A stretch of 64,000 nt of DNA. Source: Mycobacterium sp. IS-836 (GTDB taxonomy: Bacteria > Actinomycetota > Actinomycetes > Mycobacteriales > Mycobacteriaceae). Of the stretch, positions 51,813 to 61,080 are shown piece by piece (the first letter of the stretch is position 1; the number at the start of each line of letters is the position of its first letter). The stretch covers positions 268,703 through 332,702 of the forward strand of contig NZ_MBEU01000010.1 of assembly GCF_001954275.1 (NCBI RefSeq), in the 5' to 3' direction. Below the pieces are notes generated by a model. The model saw only the letters and a program-made list of their open reading frames with translations, did no database searches and was not told the DNA's origin. Position numbers and translations under genes: made by a program.

Positions 51813-52103
51813 ATGACTGGAGTCATGCTGGTCAAGCAGCGAGTAGCCAGCGTCGACCGATGGAACGACGTGTTTCGCGACCCGGAGCTGGACGCGACGC
51901 GGCGCCGGCATGGGCTCGTGGTAACCGGGACCTACGTCGACGGCGACGATCCGAACACCGTTCTGGTCGTCATGGACATGGAAAACATCGACGCCGCACG
52001 GCAATTCGCAGCGTCGACCGAGCTCGCCGAGGCACGGGAGCGGGCGGGCGCGATCGGGTCTCCCGACGGGGTGTGGTTGGGGGCGCAGCGGATCGACGGC
52101 TGA
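51813..52103 (+). CDS. Small alpha/beta-barrel-like protein
   Basis: 96 aa with a perfect ribosome site (AAGGAGG). The pattern GVMLVKQRVASVDRWNDVFRDPELDATRRRHGLVVTGTYVDGDDPNTVLVVMDMENIDAARQF resembles the small dimeric alpha/beta-barrel (ABM-like) fold of cyclases, monooxygenases and stress proteins. No catalytic residues are evident. Controlled by the divergent TetR through twin palindromes. Ends immediately before the stop of the convergent sulfotransferase. Confidence 0.7.
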   Translation: MTGVMLVKQRVASVDRWNDVFRDPELDATRRRHGLVVTGTYVDGDDPNTVLVVMDMENIDAARQFAASTELAEARERAGAIGSPDGVWLGAQRIDG

Positions 52104-53249
52104 CTACAGCCCGGCGAAGCGCTCCTTGACCGCGTCGACGGTGAGCCCGTAATCGGCCAGTGAATACGTGTGTTTGGGCGCACGGGCGCCGGACTGGCTT
52201 TCGGCATGGCTTTTTTCCATCGCGGTCCGCGCCTCGTCGGTCAGCGTCAGCCCGAAGTGCCGGTAGATGTCGGCGACCGTACCCAAGGGATCGGCGATCA
52301 ATTCCCGGTACTCGACGTCGTAGAACTGCGCCGGATCGTATTTGGCGCGTGCGGTGTTGAATCGTTCCAACCCACGCGACCAGGTTTCCATTGAGTCGGC
52401 GCCGATTTGGGCGCCGACGTACGTCGTCGACCAGCCCTCCGCGGTGTGCTGGGCCAGCGAGCACATCGAGGCCATGATCGTCTCGACCGGCCGATGGGTC
52501 TGGATCACCAGCGCATCGGGATAGGTCTTCATCAAGGCGTCCAGCGCGAAGAGATGGCTGGGGTTCTTCAGCACCCAACGCTTGTCGGCGTCGTTGAGCC
52601 CGATCAATTGAAGGTTCTTGCGGTGCCGACGATACGACGGAGTCCAGTCCTGCTCCGACAACCACTTTGAGTAGCTCGGCAGGTGCGCAAGGGTTTCGTA
52701 GGACACCGAATGCAACGATTGCCGCAGCAGTTGCCAGCATTCCTCCAGCTCGTATGCGGCCATGAAGTGCAGCCCGGTGTATCCGGGGTTTTCCGCGTGG
52801 TGCTGGGTGAACTGCGCATCGAGCTGGCGATACAGCGGGTTTGATTCCCAGGTTTCGCGCGGCGGGCGCGGCTGCGGGAACTCGGCCAACCACATGTGCA
52901 GGCCCTGGTGTGCCGGGTCGGCGCCGAGCAGCCGGTGCAGCGCCGTGGTGCCGGTGCGCACCAGCCCGGTGACGAAGATCGGCCGTTCGATAGCGACGTC
53001 AGCGTGCTGTGGGTGTTGCTTCCACGCGGATTCGGACAGCAGCCTGGCGACCAACGCGCCGCGCAGGAAGAACCGGTTCATCTTGCTGCCCAACACCGTT
53101 AGGCCCGCTTCGCGCCGGTACGAATCCAGCAAGACCTCCAGCGCTTCGAGGTAGTTGTCGTCGTTGGTGCCGAAGTCGTCCAGCCCGATCAGCTTGGTGG
53201 CCGATGCGTGCAACTCGTCGACGGTGCCGATATCGGTGCGATCTGACAT
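52104..53249 (-). CDS. Sulfotransferase-like protein (Rv3529c-like)
   Basis: 381 aa from the ATG at 53249 (TGATG overlap with the upstream SDR); Rv3529c is 384. The PAPS-binding P-loop-like FVTGLVRTGTTALHRLL and the 3'-phosphate region VLKNPSHLFALDALMKTYPDALVIQTHRP are the sulfotransferase signature. C-terminal LADYGLTVDAVKERFAGL. Sulfotransfer activity is not proven. Last gene of a KstR-controlled operon (Rv3531c-Rv3530c-Rv3529c order). The frame runs far upstream to 54194, which is a shadow. Confidence 0.85.
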   Translation of the reverse strand: MSDRTDIGTVDELHASATKLIGLDDFGTNDDNYLEALEVLLDSYRREAGLTVLGSKMNRFFLRGALVARLLSESAWKQHPQHADVAIERPIFVTGLVRTGTTALHRLLGADPAHQGLHMWLAEFPQPRPPRETWESNPLYRQLDAQFTQHHAENPGYTGLHFMAAYELEECWQLLRQSLHSVSYETLAHLPSYSKWLSEQDWTPSYRRHRKNLQLIGLNDADKRWVLKNPSHLFALDALMKTYPDALVIQTHRPVETIMASMCSLAQHTAEGWSTTYVGAQIGADSMETWSRGLERFNTARAKYDPAQFYDVEYRELIADPLGTVADIYRHFGLTLTDEARTAMEKSHAESQSGARAPKHTYSLADYGLTVDAVKERFAGL

Positions 53250-54031
53250 CAGGTGTGGTACTCCCCGCAGTTGACGTCCAGGGTCTGTCCGGTGATTCCG
53301 CTGGACAGGTCGCTGGCCAGGAACAGGATCGCCGAAGCCACCTCGTCCTCGGTGGGCAACCGCTTGAGGTCGGAGTTCGCGGCGGTGGCCTGGTAGATCT
53401 GGTCCATCGTGGTGCCGTACTTGCCGGCTTGATGTTCGAAGTAAGACTGCAACGTGTCGCCCCAGATATAGCCGGGTGCAACGGAATTGACTCGGATGCC
53501 CTTCTCGCCCAGTTCGGTGGCCAGCGACTGCGACATCGACAGCAGGGCGGACTTGGCCATCTTGTACGCGCCGTATTTCGCCTGCGAGTGCCGCAGCACC
53601 ATCGAGTTGACGTTCACGATCGATCCGCTCGACTTTTCCAGCGCGGGGGTGAAGGCCTGGATAAGCCGCAGCGCGCCCAGCGCGCTGAGCTCGATCGCGT
53701 CGCGGATGTGCTGAAATGTGGTGCCGGCCAACGGTTTCATCGACGGCACCCGGAAGGCGTTGTTGATCAGCACGTCCACTTTTCCGTAGGTCTCCATGGT
53801 GGCCTCGACGAGGTTGTTCACCGCGTCGTCGTCGGTGATGTCGGTGCGCACCGCGAGCGCCTGGTGTCCGGTGTCGGTGATCTCCTTGGCGACCCCCTCG
53901 ATCCGTTCCACGGTGCGCGCCGCCAGTACCAGATCGGCGCCGTCGCGTGCGCACCGGTGCGCCAGCGTGGTGCCGAGACCCGGCCCGACCCCGCTGATGA
54001 CCACGACCTTTCGTTTGAGCATGCCCGACAT
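53249..54031 (-). CDS. Short-chain dehydrogenase (Rv3530c-like)
   Basis: 260 aa from the ATG at 54031, the length of Rv3530c. Nucleotide motif ISGVGPGLGTT, AARTVER after beta-2 (NADP-like), INNAFRV in place of NNAG, and YGAYKMAKSAL with catalytic Tyr/Lys; the Ser is in VNSMVLRHSQ. Second gene of the Rv3531c-3530c-3529c operon under a KstR site, so a sterol-related oxidoreductase is likely; the exact substrate is not known. Confidence 0.88.
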   Translation of the reverse strand: MSGMLKRKVVVISGVGPGLGTTLAHRCARDGADLVLAARTVERIEGVAKEITDTGHQALAVRTDITDDDAVNNLVEATMETYGKVDVLINNAFRVPSMKPLAGTTFQHIRDAIELSALGALRLIQAFTPALEKSSGSIVNVNSMVLRHSQAKYGAYKMAKSALLSMSQSLATELGEKGIRVNSVAPGYIWGDTLQSYFEHQAGKYGTTMDQIYQATAANSDLKRLPTEDEVASAILFLASDLSSGITGQTLDVNCGEYHT

Positions 54032-54033
54032 CG

Positions 54034-55161
54034 TCACCCCAGCATCCTGGCCGCAATTTGGCTTTGGCGCAACGCGATTCGCTCGCGCCACTGCTCCTCT
54101 GAGATCTTGTTGTGCTCGAAATGCGGCAGCGCGGCCGGTACGGCGTCGAAGTCGACCACCTCGACGGTGGGCCCGTCGGCCTCGGTGAGTTCACGAGATA
54201 CCCGCTGCCAGCGGAACTGCAGAAAACCGCGTCGATGGCCGAGGGTTTCGACCCAGTTGGTCACCCCCGGATTCTGGTCGGCAACGACGATGCGGACCTT
54301 GCCGTCCGGATCCGCTTGAGCCTGGGTGTTGTTCAGCGAGGTCTGGTGGTTGATGTAGTCCAGCGAGATGTACCACAGGCTGCCCAGCTGGAAGCCGAGA
54401 TACGGGGCGTCCGAAACCGGGATCGTGATCACCAGCGCCTGATCGGGCCGCAGATCGAAGTGCCCCACCGACGAGTACTGGGTTGCCAGGCCACCCGGAG
54501 TCAGCCGGGGCGGCACCATAGTGTTGACCGGGAGGTCGAGGTAGAACCACTGCGGGAACTGCAACCAGGTCTTCACACGGTTCACCAGCTGCTTACCCGC
54601 TGTGGCATAACGCTTTTCGATGAGCTGTCGGGTCAGCGGCGGGGGTGCGGTGCCGGCGGTGTCCAGCCTGGCGATGGTCAGCGTGCCGCGCTGCGCCGAC
54701 CAGTCGCCATAGACCTCGCGAATCACCAACTGCCCGTTGCTGGTCGGCCGCACCCGCCACTCGAAGCTGCCGTCGGCGGCGATCTCAAGTTCCCGGTCGT
54801 CGAACGCCGCCTGGCTGGCTGGCACGTTGTCGTCGGTGTATTCGCCGCCGAGCAGCTGGAAGCTCAGGTCGGTGGTGGTGCCTCGCCGGCCGGTGACCAC
54901 GTAGTCGTGGTCGGCATGCACCCGCGTGCCGAAATAGAGGGTGTCGGGGTTGTCGAGGCCCATCTTGGTGAAGGGGCCGGTGCCCGACTGCAGGAAGGGA
55001 TGGTCACGCTCGTAGTCGAAGGCCAGGTGCTCACACGCGGCTATGCAGCCGGCCAGGTACTGCAGCCCTTCGAGCAGGTCGGCTTCGGATTCGATGTGCG
55101 GCGCGGCGGCGACGAGTTTCTCGGCTTCGGCGATCGCTTCGGTGAGGGGATCAGAGAACAC
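54034..55161 (-). CDS. DUF1214-like conserved protein (Rv3531c-like)
   Basis: 375 aa, same length as Rv3531c. MFSDPLTEAIAEAEKLVAAAPH, NPDTLYFGTRVHADHDYVVTGRRGTTTDLSFQLLGGEYTD, LIITIP-like VITIPVSDAPYLGFQLGSLWYISLDY and GFLQFRWQRVSRE are the conserved blocks of a family with DUF1214-like features. Function unknown. First gene of its operon, with a KstR operator 11 bases upstream of its ATG. Confidence 0.82.
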   Translation of the reverse strand: MFSDPLTEAIAEAEKLVAAAPHIESEADLLEGLQYLAGCIAACEHLAFDYERDHPFLQSGTGPFTKMGLDNPDTLYFGTRVHADHDYVVTGRRGTTTDLSFQLLGGEYTDDNVPASQAAFDDRELEIAADGSFEWRVRPTSNGQLVIREVYGDWSAQRGTLTIARLDTAGTAPPPLTRQLIEKRYATAGKQLVNRVKTWLQFPQWFYLDLPVNTMVPPRLTPGGLATQYSSVGHFDLRPDQALVITIPVSDAPYLGFQLGSLWYISLDYINHQTSLNNTQAQADPDGKVRIVVADQNPGVTNWVETLGHRRGFLQFRWQRVSRELTEADGPTVEVVDFDAVPAALPHFEHNKISEEQWRERIALRQSQIAARMLG

Positions 55162-55171
55162 GCCTAGACGC

Positions 55172-55185
55172 TAGAACGTGTTCTA
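55172..55185. promoter_or_regulatory. KstR operator upstream of Rv3531c-like operon
   Basis: TAGAACGTGTTCTA, exact consensus, next to the operon start at 55161. The region upstream continues to the hemophore-like gene. Confidence 0.9.
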
Positions 55186-55249
55186 CTTTTTCGTCAATGG
55201 CGAACATTCTCGCGCGTCGTCGACGGCGCGCGACGACGACTGCCGCTCA

Positions 55250-55549
55250 CTACGGCACGCACTGCTGGGACAGGTCGATCAGATGCTGCCGCACGTCCGG
55301 ATGCCGATTCAGGTAGTCCAGAACGGTGCCGTTACCGCCCTCGGCCCGCGACCTGGCTTCCAGCTGCTGGTGAAGATCGGGATGGCGCTGCAGATAAGAG
55401 TCGATCGAATTACCCACGGTCTGATTGCACGGGGGATCAGCGTTGGCCACCGGCAGGGCGATCACCGCCGACGCCGCGGCAGCTAGCAGACCACCGGCGA
55501 GCACACCGCAGATTCCGCGGCGAGAACGGCTCGCTGTGTTGGATGTCAT
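55250..55549 (-). CDS. Hemophore-related secreted protein
   Basis: 99 aa. Signal peptide (ICGVLAGGLLAAAASAVIALPVANADP) then a ~60-residue domain with the mycobacterial hemophore pattern: CNQTVGNSIDSYLQRHPDLHQQLEARSR, VLDYLNRHPDVRQHLIDLSQQC. Two cysteines (first and last) probably form a disulfide. The M. tuberculosis hemophore Rv0203 is related. Secreted heme binding is inferred. It occupies the interval where M. tuberculosis has PPE61/PPE62. Confidence 0.78.
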   Translation of the reverse strand: MTSNTASRSRRGICGVLAGGLLAAAASAVIALPVANADPPCNQTVGNSIDSYLQRHPDLHQQLEARSRAEGGNGTVLDYLNRHPDVRQHLIDLSQQCVP

Positions 55550-55591
55550 GCGCGCCAGGTTACTCGCGCAAAATTGACCGCGTCGTCGTCG

Positions 55592-56632
55592 TCAGTGCGT
55601 GACGGCGGCGCCGCTCTCCTGCTCGCGCTTGATTTCCAGCGCGATGTCGATGAGTTGGTCTTCCTGGCCGCCGATGAGCTTGCGCTGACCGGCCCGGTGC
55701 AACAGCGCCGCCGCGGGCACCCCGTAGCGTTCGGCCTGGCGCACCGCGTGCTTGAGGAAGCTCGAGTACACCCCGGAGTAGCCCATGATCAGCGCGTTGC
55801 GGTCGAGCAGGCACTCGGCCGGCATCGCCGGCCGCACCACGTCCTCGGCGGCGTCGGCGATGTCGAAGAAGTCGATGCCGGTCTTGACGCCGATCTTGTC
55901 GAACACCCCGATGAGGGCCTCCACGGGGGCATTGCCCGCGCCGGCCCCGAAACGGCGCACGCTGCCGTCGATCTGCTTGGCGCCGGCCCGGACGGCCTCG
56001 ACCGAGTTGGCCACCCCCAAGCCGAGGTTTTCGTGCCCGTGGAAGCCGACCTGGCCGTCGTCCCCGAGTTCGGCGACCAGCGCGGCCACCCGGTCGCGCA
56101 CCCCTTCGAGGACCAGCGCCCCGGCCGAATCGACCACGTAGACGCACTGGCATCCGGCGTCGGCCATGATGCGGGCCTGCGCGGCCAGCTTCTCCGGCGG
56201 GATGGTGTGGGACATCATCAGGAACCCGACGGTCTCCAGGCCCAGCTCGCGGGCCAGGCCGAAGTGCTGGATCGACACGTCGGCTTCGGTGCAGTGAGTG
56301 GCGATGCGGCAGATCGACCCGCCGTTGTCCTGCGCTTCCTTGATGTCGTCTTTGGTGCCCACTCCGGGCAGCATCAGGAACGCGATCCTGGCCTCTTTGG
56401 CGGTCTCGGCCGCGAGCTTGATCAGCTCCTGCTCGGGCGTCTTCGAGAATCCGTAGTTGAAGCTCGAGCCGCCCAGTCCGTCGCCGTGCGTCACTTCGAT
56501 GACCGGAACGCCGGCCGCATCCAGGGCGGCCACGATGGCGTGGACCTCGTCCTTGGTGAACTGATGCCGTTTGTGGTGCGACCCGTCGCGCAGTGAAGTG
56601 TCCGTGATCCGGACGTCCCAAATGCCGGTCAT
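55592..56632 (-). CDS. hsaF: 4-hydroxy-2-oxovalerate (oxohexanoate) aldolase HsaF
   Basis: 346 aa, as Rv3534c. DRE-TIM aldolase: [17 protein letters not shown] at the N-terminus (the metal Asp and catalytic Arg), [24 protein letters not shown] and [18 protein letters not shown] with metal His residues, then a C-terminal helical domain contacting the dehydrogenase. Cleaves 4-hydroxy-2-oxohexanoate to pyruvate and propanal, which HsaG converts to propionyl-CoA. Overlaps hsaG by four bases. Confidence 0.95.
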   Translation of the reverse strand: MTGIWDVRITDTSLRDGSHHKRHQFTKDEVHAIVAALDAAGVPVIEVTHGDGLGGSSFNYGFSKTPEQELIKLAAETAKEARIAFLMLPGVGTKDDIKEAQDNGGSICRIATHCTEADVSIQHFGLARELGLETVGFLMMSHTIPPEKLAAQARIMADAGCQCVYVVDSAGALVLEGVRDRVAALVAELGDDGQVGFHGHENLGLGVANSVEAVRAGAKQIDGSVRRFGAGAGNAPVEALIGVFDKIGVKTGIDFFDIADAAEDVVRPAMPAECLLDRNALIMGYSGVYSSFLKHAVRQAERYGVPAAALLHRAGQRKLIGGQEDQLIDIALEIKREQESGAAVTH

Positions 56633-57543
56633 CGTGTACCTCCCGCAACGGAAAGCGTTTCCTTGGCGATCTCCTCGCCGACCTTGGTGGCCGCCGCGGT
56701 CATGATGTCGAGGTTTCCCGCATACGGGGGCAGGTAATCGCCCGCGCCCTCGACCTCGATGAACGTGGTGACCAGCGCCCGGCCGCCGGAGTTCATCGAC
56801 GGCTCGTCGAACTGCGGCTCGTTGAGCAGCCGGTAGCCCGGCACATAGGTCTGCACCTCTGCCACCACGTCGTGGATGGACTTGGCGATCGCGTCGCGGT
56901 CGGCATCCTCGGGGATGGCGCAGAAGATGGTGTCGCGCATGATCATCGGCGGGTCGGCCGGGTTCAGGATGATGATCGCCTTGCCGCGTTCGGCGCCGCC
57001 GATGGTTTCCACGCCCTTGCTGGTGGTCTTGGTGAACTCATCGATATTCGCGCGGGTGCCGGGCCCGGCCGACACCGAAGCCACCGACGCGACGATCTCG
57101 GCGTAGGGCACGTCGACAACCCGGGACACGGCGTAGACGATCGGGATGGTTGCCTGCCCGCCGCAGGTGATCATGTTGACGTTGGGCGCATCCAGATGTT
57201 CGCGCAGGTTGGCCGGCGGGATCACCGCGGGGCCGACCGCGGCGGGCGTCAGGTCGATGGCCCGGATCCCCGCGGCCGCGTACTTCGGGGCGGCGTCCCG
57301 GTGCACGTACGCGCTCGTCGCCTCGAACACCAGGTCGGGCTTTTCAGACTGCGCCAGCAGCCAGTCGACGCCTTCGTGGGTGGTCTCCAGACCCAGCTTG
57401 CGGGCCCGGGCCAGGCCCTCGCTTTCCGGGTCGATCCCCACCATCCAGCGCGGCTCCAGCCAGTCCGATCTCAGCAGCTTGTAGAGCAGATCCGTGCTGA
57501 TATTTCCGGACCCGACGATGGCCACGCTTGCCTTAGACGGCAT
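56629..57543 (-). CDS. hsaG: Acylating propanal/acetaldehyde dehydrogenase HsaG
   Basis: 304 aa. Rossmann motif GSGNIS (11-16) and catalytic Cys127 in [29 protein letters not shown] and [25 protein letters not shown]. Channels the aldehyde from HsaF to propionyl-CoA within the HsaF-HsaG complex, using NAD and CoA. 44 bases downstream of hsaE, overlapping hsaF. KstR-controlled with hsaE. Confidence 0.95.
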   Translation of the reverse strand: MPSKASVAIVGSGNISTDLLYKLLRSDWLEPRWMVGIDPESEGLARARKLGLETTHEGVDWLLAQSEKPDLVFEATSAYVHRDAAPKYAAAGIRAIDLTPAAVGPAVIPPANLREHLDAPNVNMITCGGQATIPIVYAVSRVVDVPYAEIVASVASVSAGPGTRANIDEFTKTTSKGVETIGGAERGKAIIILNPADPPMIMRDTIFCAIPEDADRDAIAKSIHDVVAEVQTYVPGYRLLNEPQFDEPSMNSGGRALVTTFIEVEGAGDYLPPYAGNLDIMTAAATKVGEEIAKETLSVAGGTR

Positions 57544-57587
57544 GTCGACTCTCCTGGTATTTGGACTAGTTCAAAAGTAATCCGGCG

Positions 57588-58373
57588 CTATTCGAAGGAC
57601 AACCGCACCGAACCGAGACCCGTGAAGTCTGCGACGAACTCGTCTCCGGCGCGTGCATCGATCGCGCGGGTGCACGATCCGGGTAACACGATGTCACCTT
57701 TTCGCAGCCGGACGCCGAAGCTTTCCACCTTGCGGGACAACCACGCGACCGCGGTGACCGGGTTACCGAGCACGGCGTCGCTGCGGCCCTCCGCAATCAC
57801 CTCGCCGTTACGGGTGAGCACCGCATCGATCGCCTTGACGTCGATATCGCCCGGCGCCACCCGCGCCTGCCCCAGCACGAAGCCCGCGGACGAGGCGTTG
57901 TCGGCGATGGTGTCGCACAGCGCGATCTTCCAGTCGGTGATCCTGGTGTCGATCAGTTCGATCGACGGAGCCAGGGCTTCGGTGGCCGCCAGCACGTCAT
58001 CCTCGGTGCAACCGGCCCCCGGGAGGTCGGCGCCCAGGATGAAAGCGACTTCCACCTCCACCCGCGGCAGCAGATAGCGGCCCGCCTTGACCGGGGTGTC
58101 CTCGAACACCTGCATCTCGTCGAGCAGATGCCCGTAGTCCGGCTCGTCGACACCCATCATCTGCTGCATCGCCTTCGACGAGAGCCCGACTTTGTGGCCC
58201 AGGACCCGGGCCCCCTCGGCCACGCGCTGCCGGATATTGATCAGTTGGATCTCATAGGCGTCGACGACGTCGATGTCTGGGTAGGCGGCGGTGAGCGGAC
58301 TGATCGCCTCTCGACTTCGCTCGGCCTGCGCCAGGTCGGCTGCCAGCTCGTCGCGCGTGGCAACACTGAGCAT
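57588..58373 (-). CDS. hsaE: 2-hydroxypenta/hexa-2,4-dienoate hydratase HsaE
   Basis: 261 aa, as Rv3536c. Hydratase/FAA-like family: GHKVGLSSKAMQQMMGVDEPDYGHLLDEM, RVEVEVAFILGADLPG (acidic metal ligands), SIELIDTRI and LGNPVTAVAWLSRKVESFGVRLRKGDIVLPGSCTRAI. Hydrates the dienoate from sterol ring breakdown before HsaF. First gene of hsaE-hsaG-hsaF, divergent from kstD across a shared KstR site. Confidence 0.95.
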   Translation of the reverse strand: MLSVATRDELAADLAQAERSREAISPLTAAYPDIDVVDAYEIQLINIRQRVAEGARVLGHKVGLSSKAMQQMMGVDEPDYGHLLDEMQVFEDTPVKAGRYLLPRVEVEVAFILGADLPGAGCTEDDVLAATEALAPSIELIDTRITDWKIALCDTIADNASSAGFVLGQARVAPGDIDVKAIDAVLTRNGEVIAEGRSDAVLGNPVTAVAWLSRKVESFGVRLRKGDIVLPGSCTRAIDARAGDEFVADFTGLGSVRLSFE

Positions 58374-58430
58374 TTACCGAAGTCCCCTCGTCCGTGTGAC
58401 CGGGCCAGTAGCGCCCGACCCGGGCAATTC

Positions 58431-58444
58431 TATAACGTGTTCTA
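58431..58444. promoter_or_regulatory. KstR operator between hsaE and kstD
   Basis: TATAACGTGTTCTA, exact consensus, ending one base before the kstD ATG. Its TATAAC can double as the kstD -10 for a near-leaderless mRNA. Also 58 bases upstream of hsaE. Confidence 0.9.
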
Positions 58445-58445
58445 C

Positions 58446-60137
58446 ATGACAGCGCAGGAGTACGACGTCGTCGTGGTCGGGAGCGGCGGAGCCGGCATGG
58501 TTGCTGCCCTCGCCGCCGCGCACCGAGGCCTTTCGACAGTAGTCATCGAAAAGGCCCCCCACTTCGGCGGCTCCACCGCGCGGTCCGGGGGCGGGGTCTG
58601 GATTCCGAACAACGAGGTGCTACGGCGCGACGGCGTCAAAGACACGCCCGAAGCCGCCCGCACCTACCTACGCGGAATCATCGGCGACATCGTCGAGCCC
58701 GAACGCATCGACGCCTACCTCGAACGCGGGCCCGAGATGCTGTCGTTCGTGCTCAAGCACACGCCGCTGAAGATGTGCTGGGTGCCGCGCTACTCCGACT
58801 ACTACCCCGAAGCGCCGGGCGGCCGCGCCGGAGGACGCTCGATCGAGCCGAAGCCGTTCAACGCCCGCAAGCTCGGCGCCGACGAGTCGGGGCTGGAGCC
58901 CGCGTATGGCAAGGTGCCGCTGAATGTGGTTGTGATGCAACAGGACTACGTGCGGCTGAATCAGCTGAAGCGACACCCGCGGGGGGTGCTGCGCAGCCTG
59001 AAGGTCGGCGCGCGCACGATGTGGGCCAAGGCGACCGGAAAGAACCTGGTCGGTATGGGCCGGGCCCTGATCGGACCGCTGCGGATCGGTCTACAACGTG
59101 CCGGCGTCCCCGTCCTGCTCAACACCGCACTCACCGACCTGTACGTCGAGGACGGGGTGGTGCGTGGGGTGTATGTCCTCGATACGAGAGCTTCGGAATC
59201 GGCTGAGCCCCAGCTGATCCGGGCCCGGCGCGGCGTGATACTGGCCAGCGGCGGATTCGAGCACAACGAACAGATGCGGGTGAAATATCAGCGTGCGCCG
59301 ATCACCACCGAATGGACCGTGGGCGCCAAGGCCAATACTGGCGACGGCATCCTCGCCGGCGAAAAGCTCGGTGCCGCCTTGGATCTCATGGAAGACGCGT
59401 GGTGGGGACCGACCGTGCCGCTTGTCGGTGCGCCGTGGTTCGCCCTGTCGGAGCGCAATTCGCCGGGATCGATCATCGTCAACATGTCCGGCAAGCGGTT
59501 CATGAACGAATCGATGCCGTATGTCGAGGCCTGCCACCACATGTACGGCGGGGAATTCGGCCAGGGGCCGGGGCCGGGCGAGAACATCCCGGCGTGGCTG
59601 GTGTTCGACCAGCGATACCGCGACCGCTACATCTTCGCGGGTTTGCAGCCCGGGCAACGCATTCCGCGCAAATGGCTGGAATCCGGCGTGATCATCCAGG
59701 CCGCCACACTGGAGGAGCTGGCATCCAAGGCCGGTTTGCCCGTGACCGAATTCGCCGCGACGGTAGAGCGGTTCAACGACTTTGCGCGGTCGGGGGTTGA
59801 CGAGGACTACCACCGCGGCGAAAGCGCCTACGACCAGTATTACGGCGACCCGACCAACAAGCCGAATCCCAATCTCGGCGAGATCAGCCAGCCGCCGTAC
59901 TACGCCGCCAAGATGGTGCCAGGGGACCTCGGTACGAAGGGCGGCATCCGCACCGACGTCCACGGCCGTGCCCTGCGCGACGACGGGACGATCATCGAAG
60001 GCCTTTACGCCGCAGGCAATGTCAGTGCCCCAGTGATGGGACACACCTATCCCGGCCCCGGCGGCACGATCGGACCGGCGATGACCTTCGGATATCTGGC
60101 GGCGCTGCACATTGCTGATCAGGGCGGGAGCAACTGA
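58446..60137 (+). CDS. kstD: 3-ketosteroid delta-1-dehydrogenase KstD
   Basis: 563 aa, the length of Rv3537. FAD motif GSGGAG at 12-17, VIEKAPHFGGSTARSGGGVWIPNN, then a catalytic domain and the C-terminal FAD-contact block GLYAAGNVSAPVMGHTYPGPGGTIGPAMTFG. Introduces the C1-C2 double bond into 3-ketosteroids, so that with KshA ring B is opened. Starts one base after the KstR operator; no ribosome site is present, so it is probably leaderless. Followed by the MaoC-like gene. Confidence 0.96.
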   Translation: MTAQEYDVVVVGSGGAGMVAALAAAHRGLSTVVIEKAPHFGGSTARSGGGVWIPNNEVLRRDGVKDTPEAARTYLRGIIGDIVEPERIDAYLERGPEMLSFVLKHTPLKMCWVPRYSDYYPEAPGGRAGGRSIEPKPFNARKLGADESGLEPAYGKVPLNVVVMQQDYVRLNQLKRHPRGVLRSLKVGARTMWAKATGKNLVGMGRALIGPLRIGLQRAGVPVLLNTALTDLYVEDGVVRGVYVLDTRASESAEPQLIRARRGVILASGGFEHNEQMRVKYQRAPITTEWTVGAKANTGDGILAGEKLGAALDLMEDAWWGPTVPLVGAPWFALSERNSPGSIIVNMSGKRFMNESMPYVEACHHMYGGEFGQGPGPGENIPAWLVFDQRYRDRYIFAGLQPGQRIPRKWLESGVIIQAATLEELASKAGLPVTEFAATVERFNDFARSGVDEDYHRGESAYDQYYGDPTNKPNPNLGEISQPPYYAAKMVPGDLGTKGGIRTDVHGRALRDDGTIIEGLYAAGNVSAPVMGHTYPGPGGTIGPAMTFGYLAALHIADQGGSN

Positions 60138-60138
60138 T

Positions 60139-60999
60139 ATGCCTATTGACGTGGACGTCGCACTGGCGGCGGAGCTGGACCCTATTGAATTCTCTTGGGT
60201 CAGCAGCGATATCCAGCTCTACCACCTCGGGCTGGGTGCCGGCGCCGATCCGATGGACCCCCGCGAGCTTCGTTACCTGATCGACGACACGCCCCAGGTG
60301 CTACCGACGTTCGGCAACGTGGCCGCGACTTTTCACGCCACCAAACCGCCGACCGTGAAGTTTCCCGGGATCGACATCGAGCTGGGCAAGGTACTGCACG
60401 CCAGCGAGCGGGTGGAAGTGCCCGGGCCGCTGCCGCCGTCCGGTTCCGCGCGCGCCGTCACGCGGTTCACCGACATCTGGGACAAGGGCAAGGCCGCCGT
60501 GATCTGGAGCGAGACGACGGTCAGCGCACCCGACGGCACCCTGCTGTGGACCCAGAAGCGATCGATCTTCGCCCGCGGCGAGGGCGGATTCGGTGGGGAA
60601 CGCGGGCCGTCTTCGGCCGACGCGGCGCCGGACCGAGCTCCCGACCTGGAGGTCGACATGCCGATCCTGCCGCAGCAGGCGCTGCTCTACCGGCTGTGCG
60701 GCGATCGCAACCCGCTGCACTCGGATCCGGAATTCGCAGCCGCCGCAGGCTTTTCCCGGCCCATCCTGCACGGTCTGTGCACCTACGGCATGACCTGCAA
60801 GGCGATCACCGACGCCCTGCTGGACGGCGATGCCGGCGCCGTAGCCGCCTACGGCGCGCGTTTCGCCGGTGTGGCGTTTCCCGGTGAAACGCTCAGGGTT
60901 GGCATCTGGAAGGAGAACGGCCGATTCCTGGCCAGCGTCGTTGCGCCTTCGCGTGACGACGCCGTCGTGCTTAGCGGCGTCGAACTTCTGCCCGCATAG
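60139..60999 (+). CDS. MaoC-like (R)-specific enoyl-CoA hydratase (Rv3538-like)
   Basis: 286 aa, as Rv3538 (sometimes called hsd4B). Double hot-dog hydratase 2: N-terminal half without clear catalytic residues, C-terminal half with the motif YRLCGDRNPLHSDPEFAAAAGFSRPILHGLCTYG, where Asp and His of the hydratase-2 motif are present. One base after kstD stop, so co-transcribed and KstR-controlled. Probably hydrates a sterol side-chain or ring enoyl-CoA. Confidence 0.93.
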   Translation: MPIDVDVALAAELDPIEFSWVSSDIQLYHLGLGAGADPMDPRELRYLIDDTPQVLPTFGNVAATFHATKPPTVKFPGIDIELGKVLHASERVEVPGPLPPSGSARAVTRFTDIWDKGKAAVIWSETTVSAPDGTLLWTQKRSIFARGEGGFGGERGPSSADAAPDRAPDLEVDMPILPQQALLYRLCGDRNPLHSDPEFAAAAGFSRPILHGLCTYGMTCKAITDALLDGDAGAVAAYGARFAGVAFPGETLRVGIWKENGRFLASVVAPSRDDAVVLSGVELLPA

Positions 61000-61080
61000 C
61001 GCCTTTGCGCGCGGCGGGTTACCGCTAAACTGCGGAACATGCTTTCCGTCCTTGGGCCGGGACACCAATAGCAGTACCTC

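Noticed and set aside
52104..54194. 696-codon frame read as one protein
   Set aside because: Its C-terminal 381 codons are the sulfotransferase; the N-terminal part shadows the SDR and the Rv3531c-like gene.
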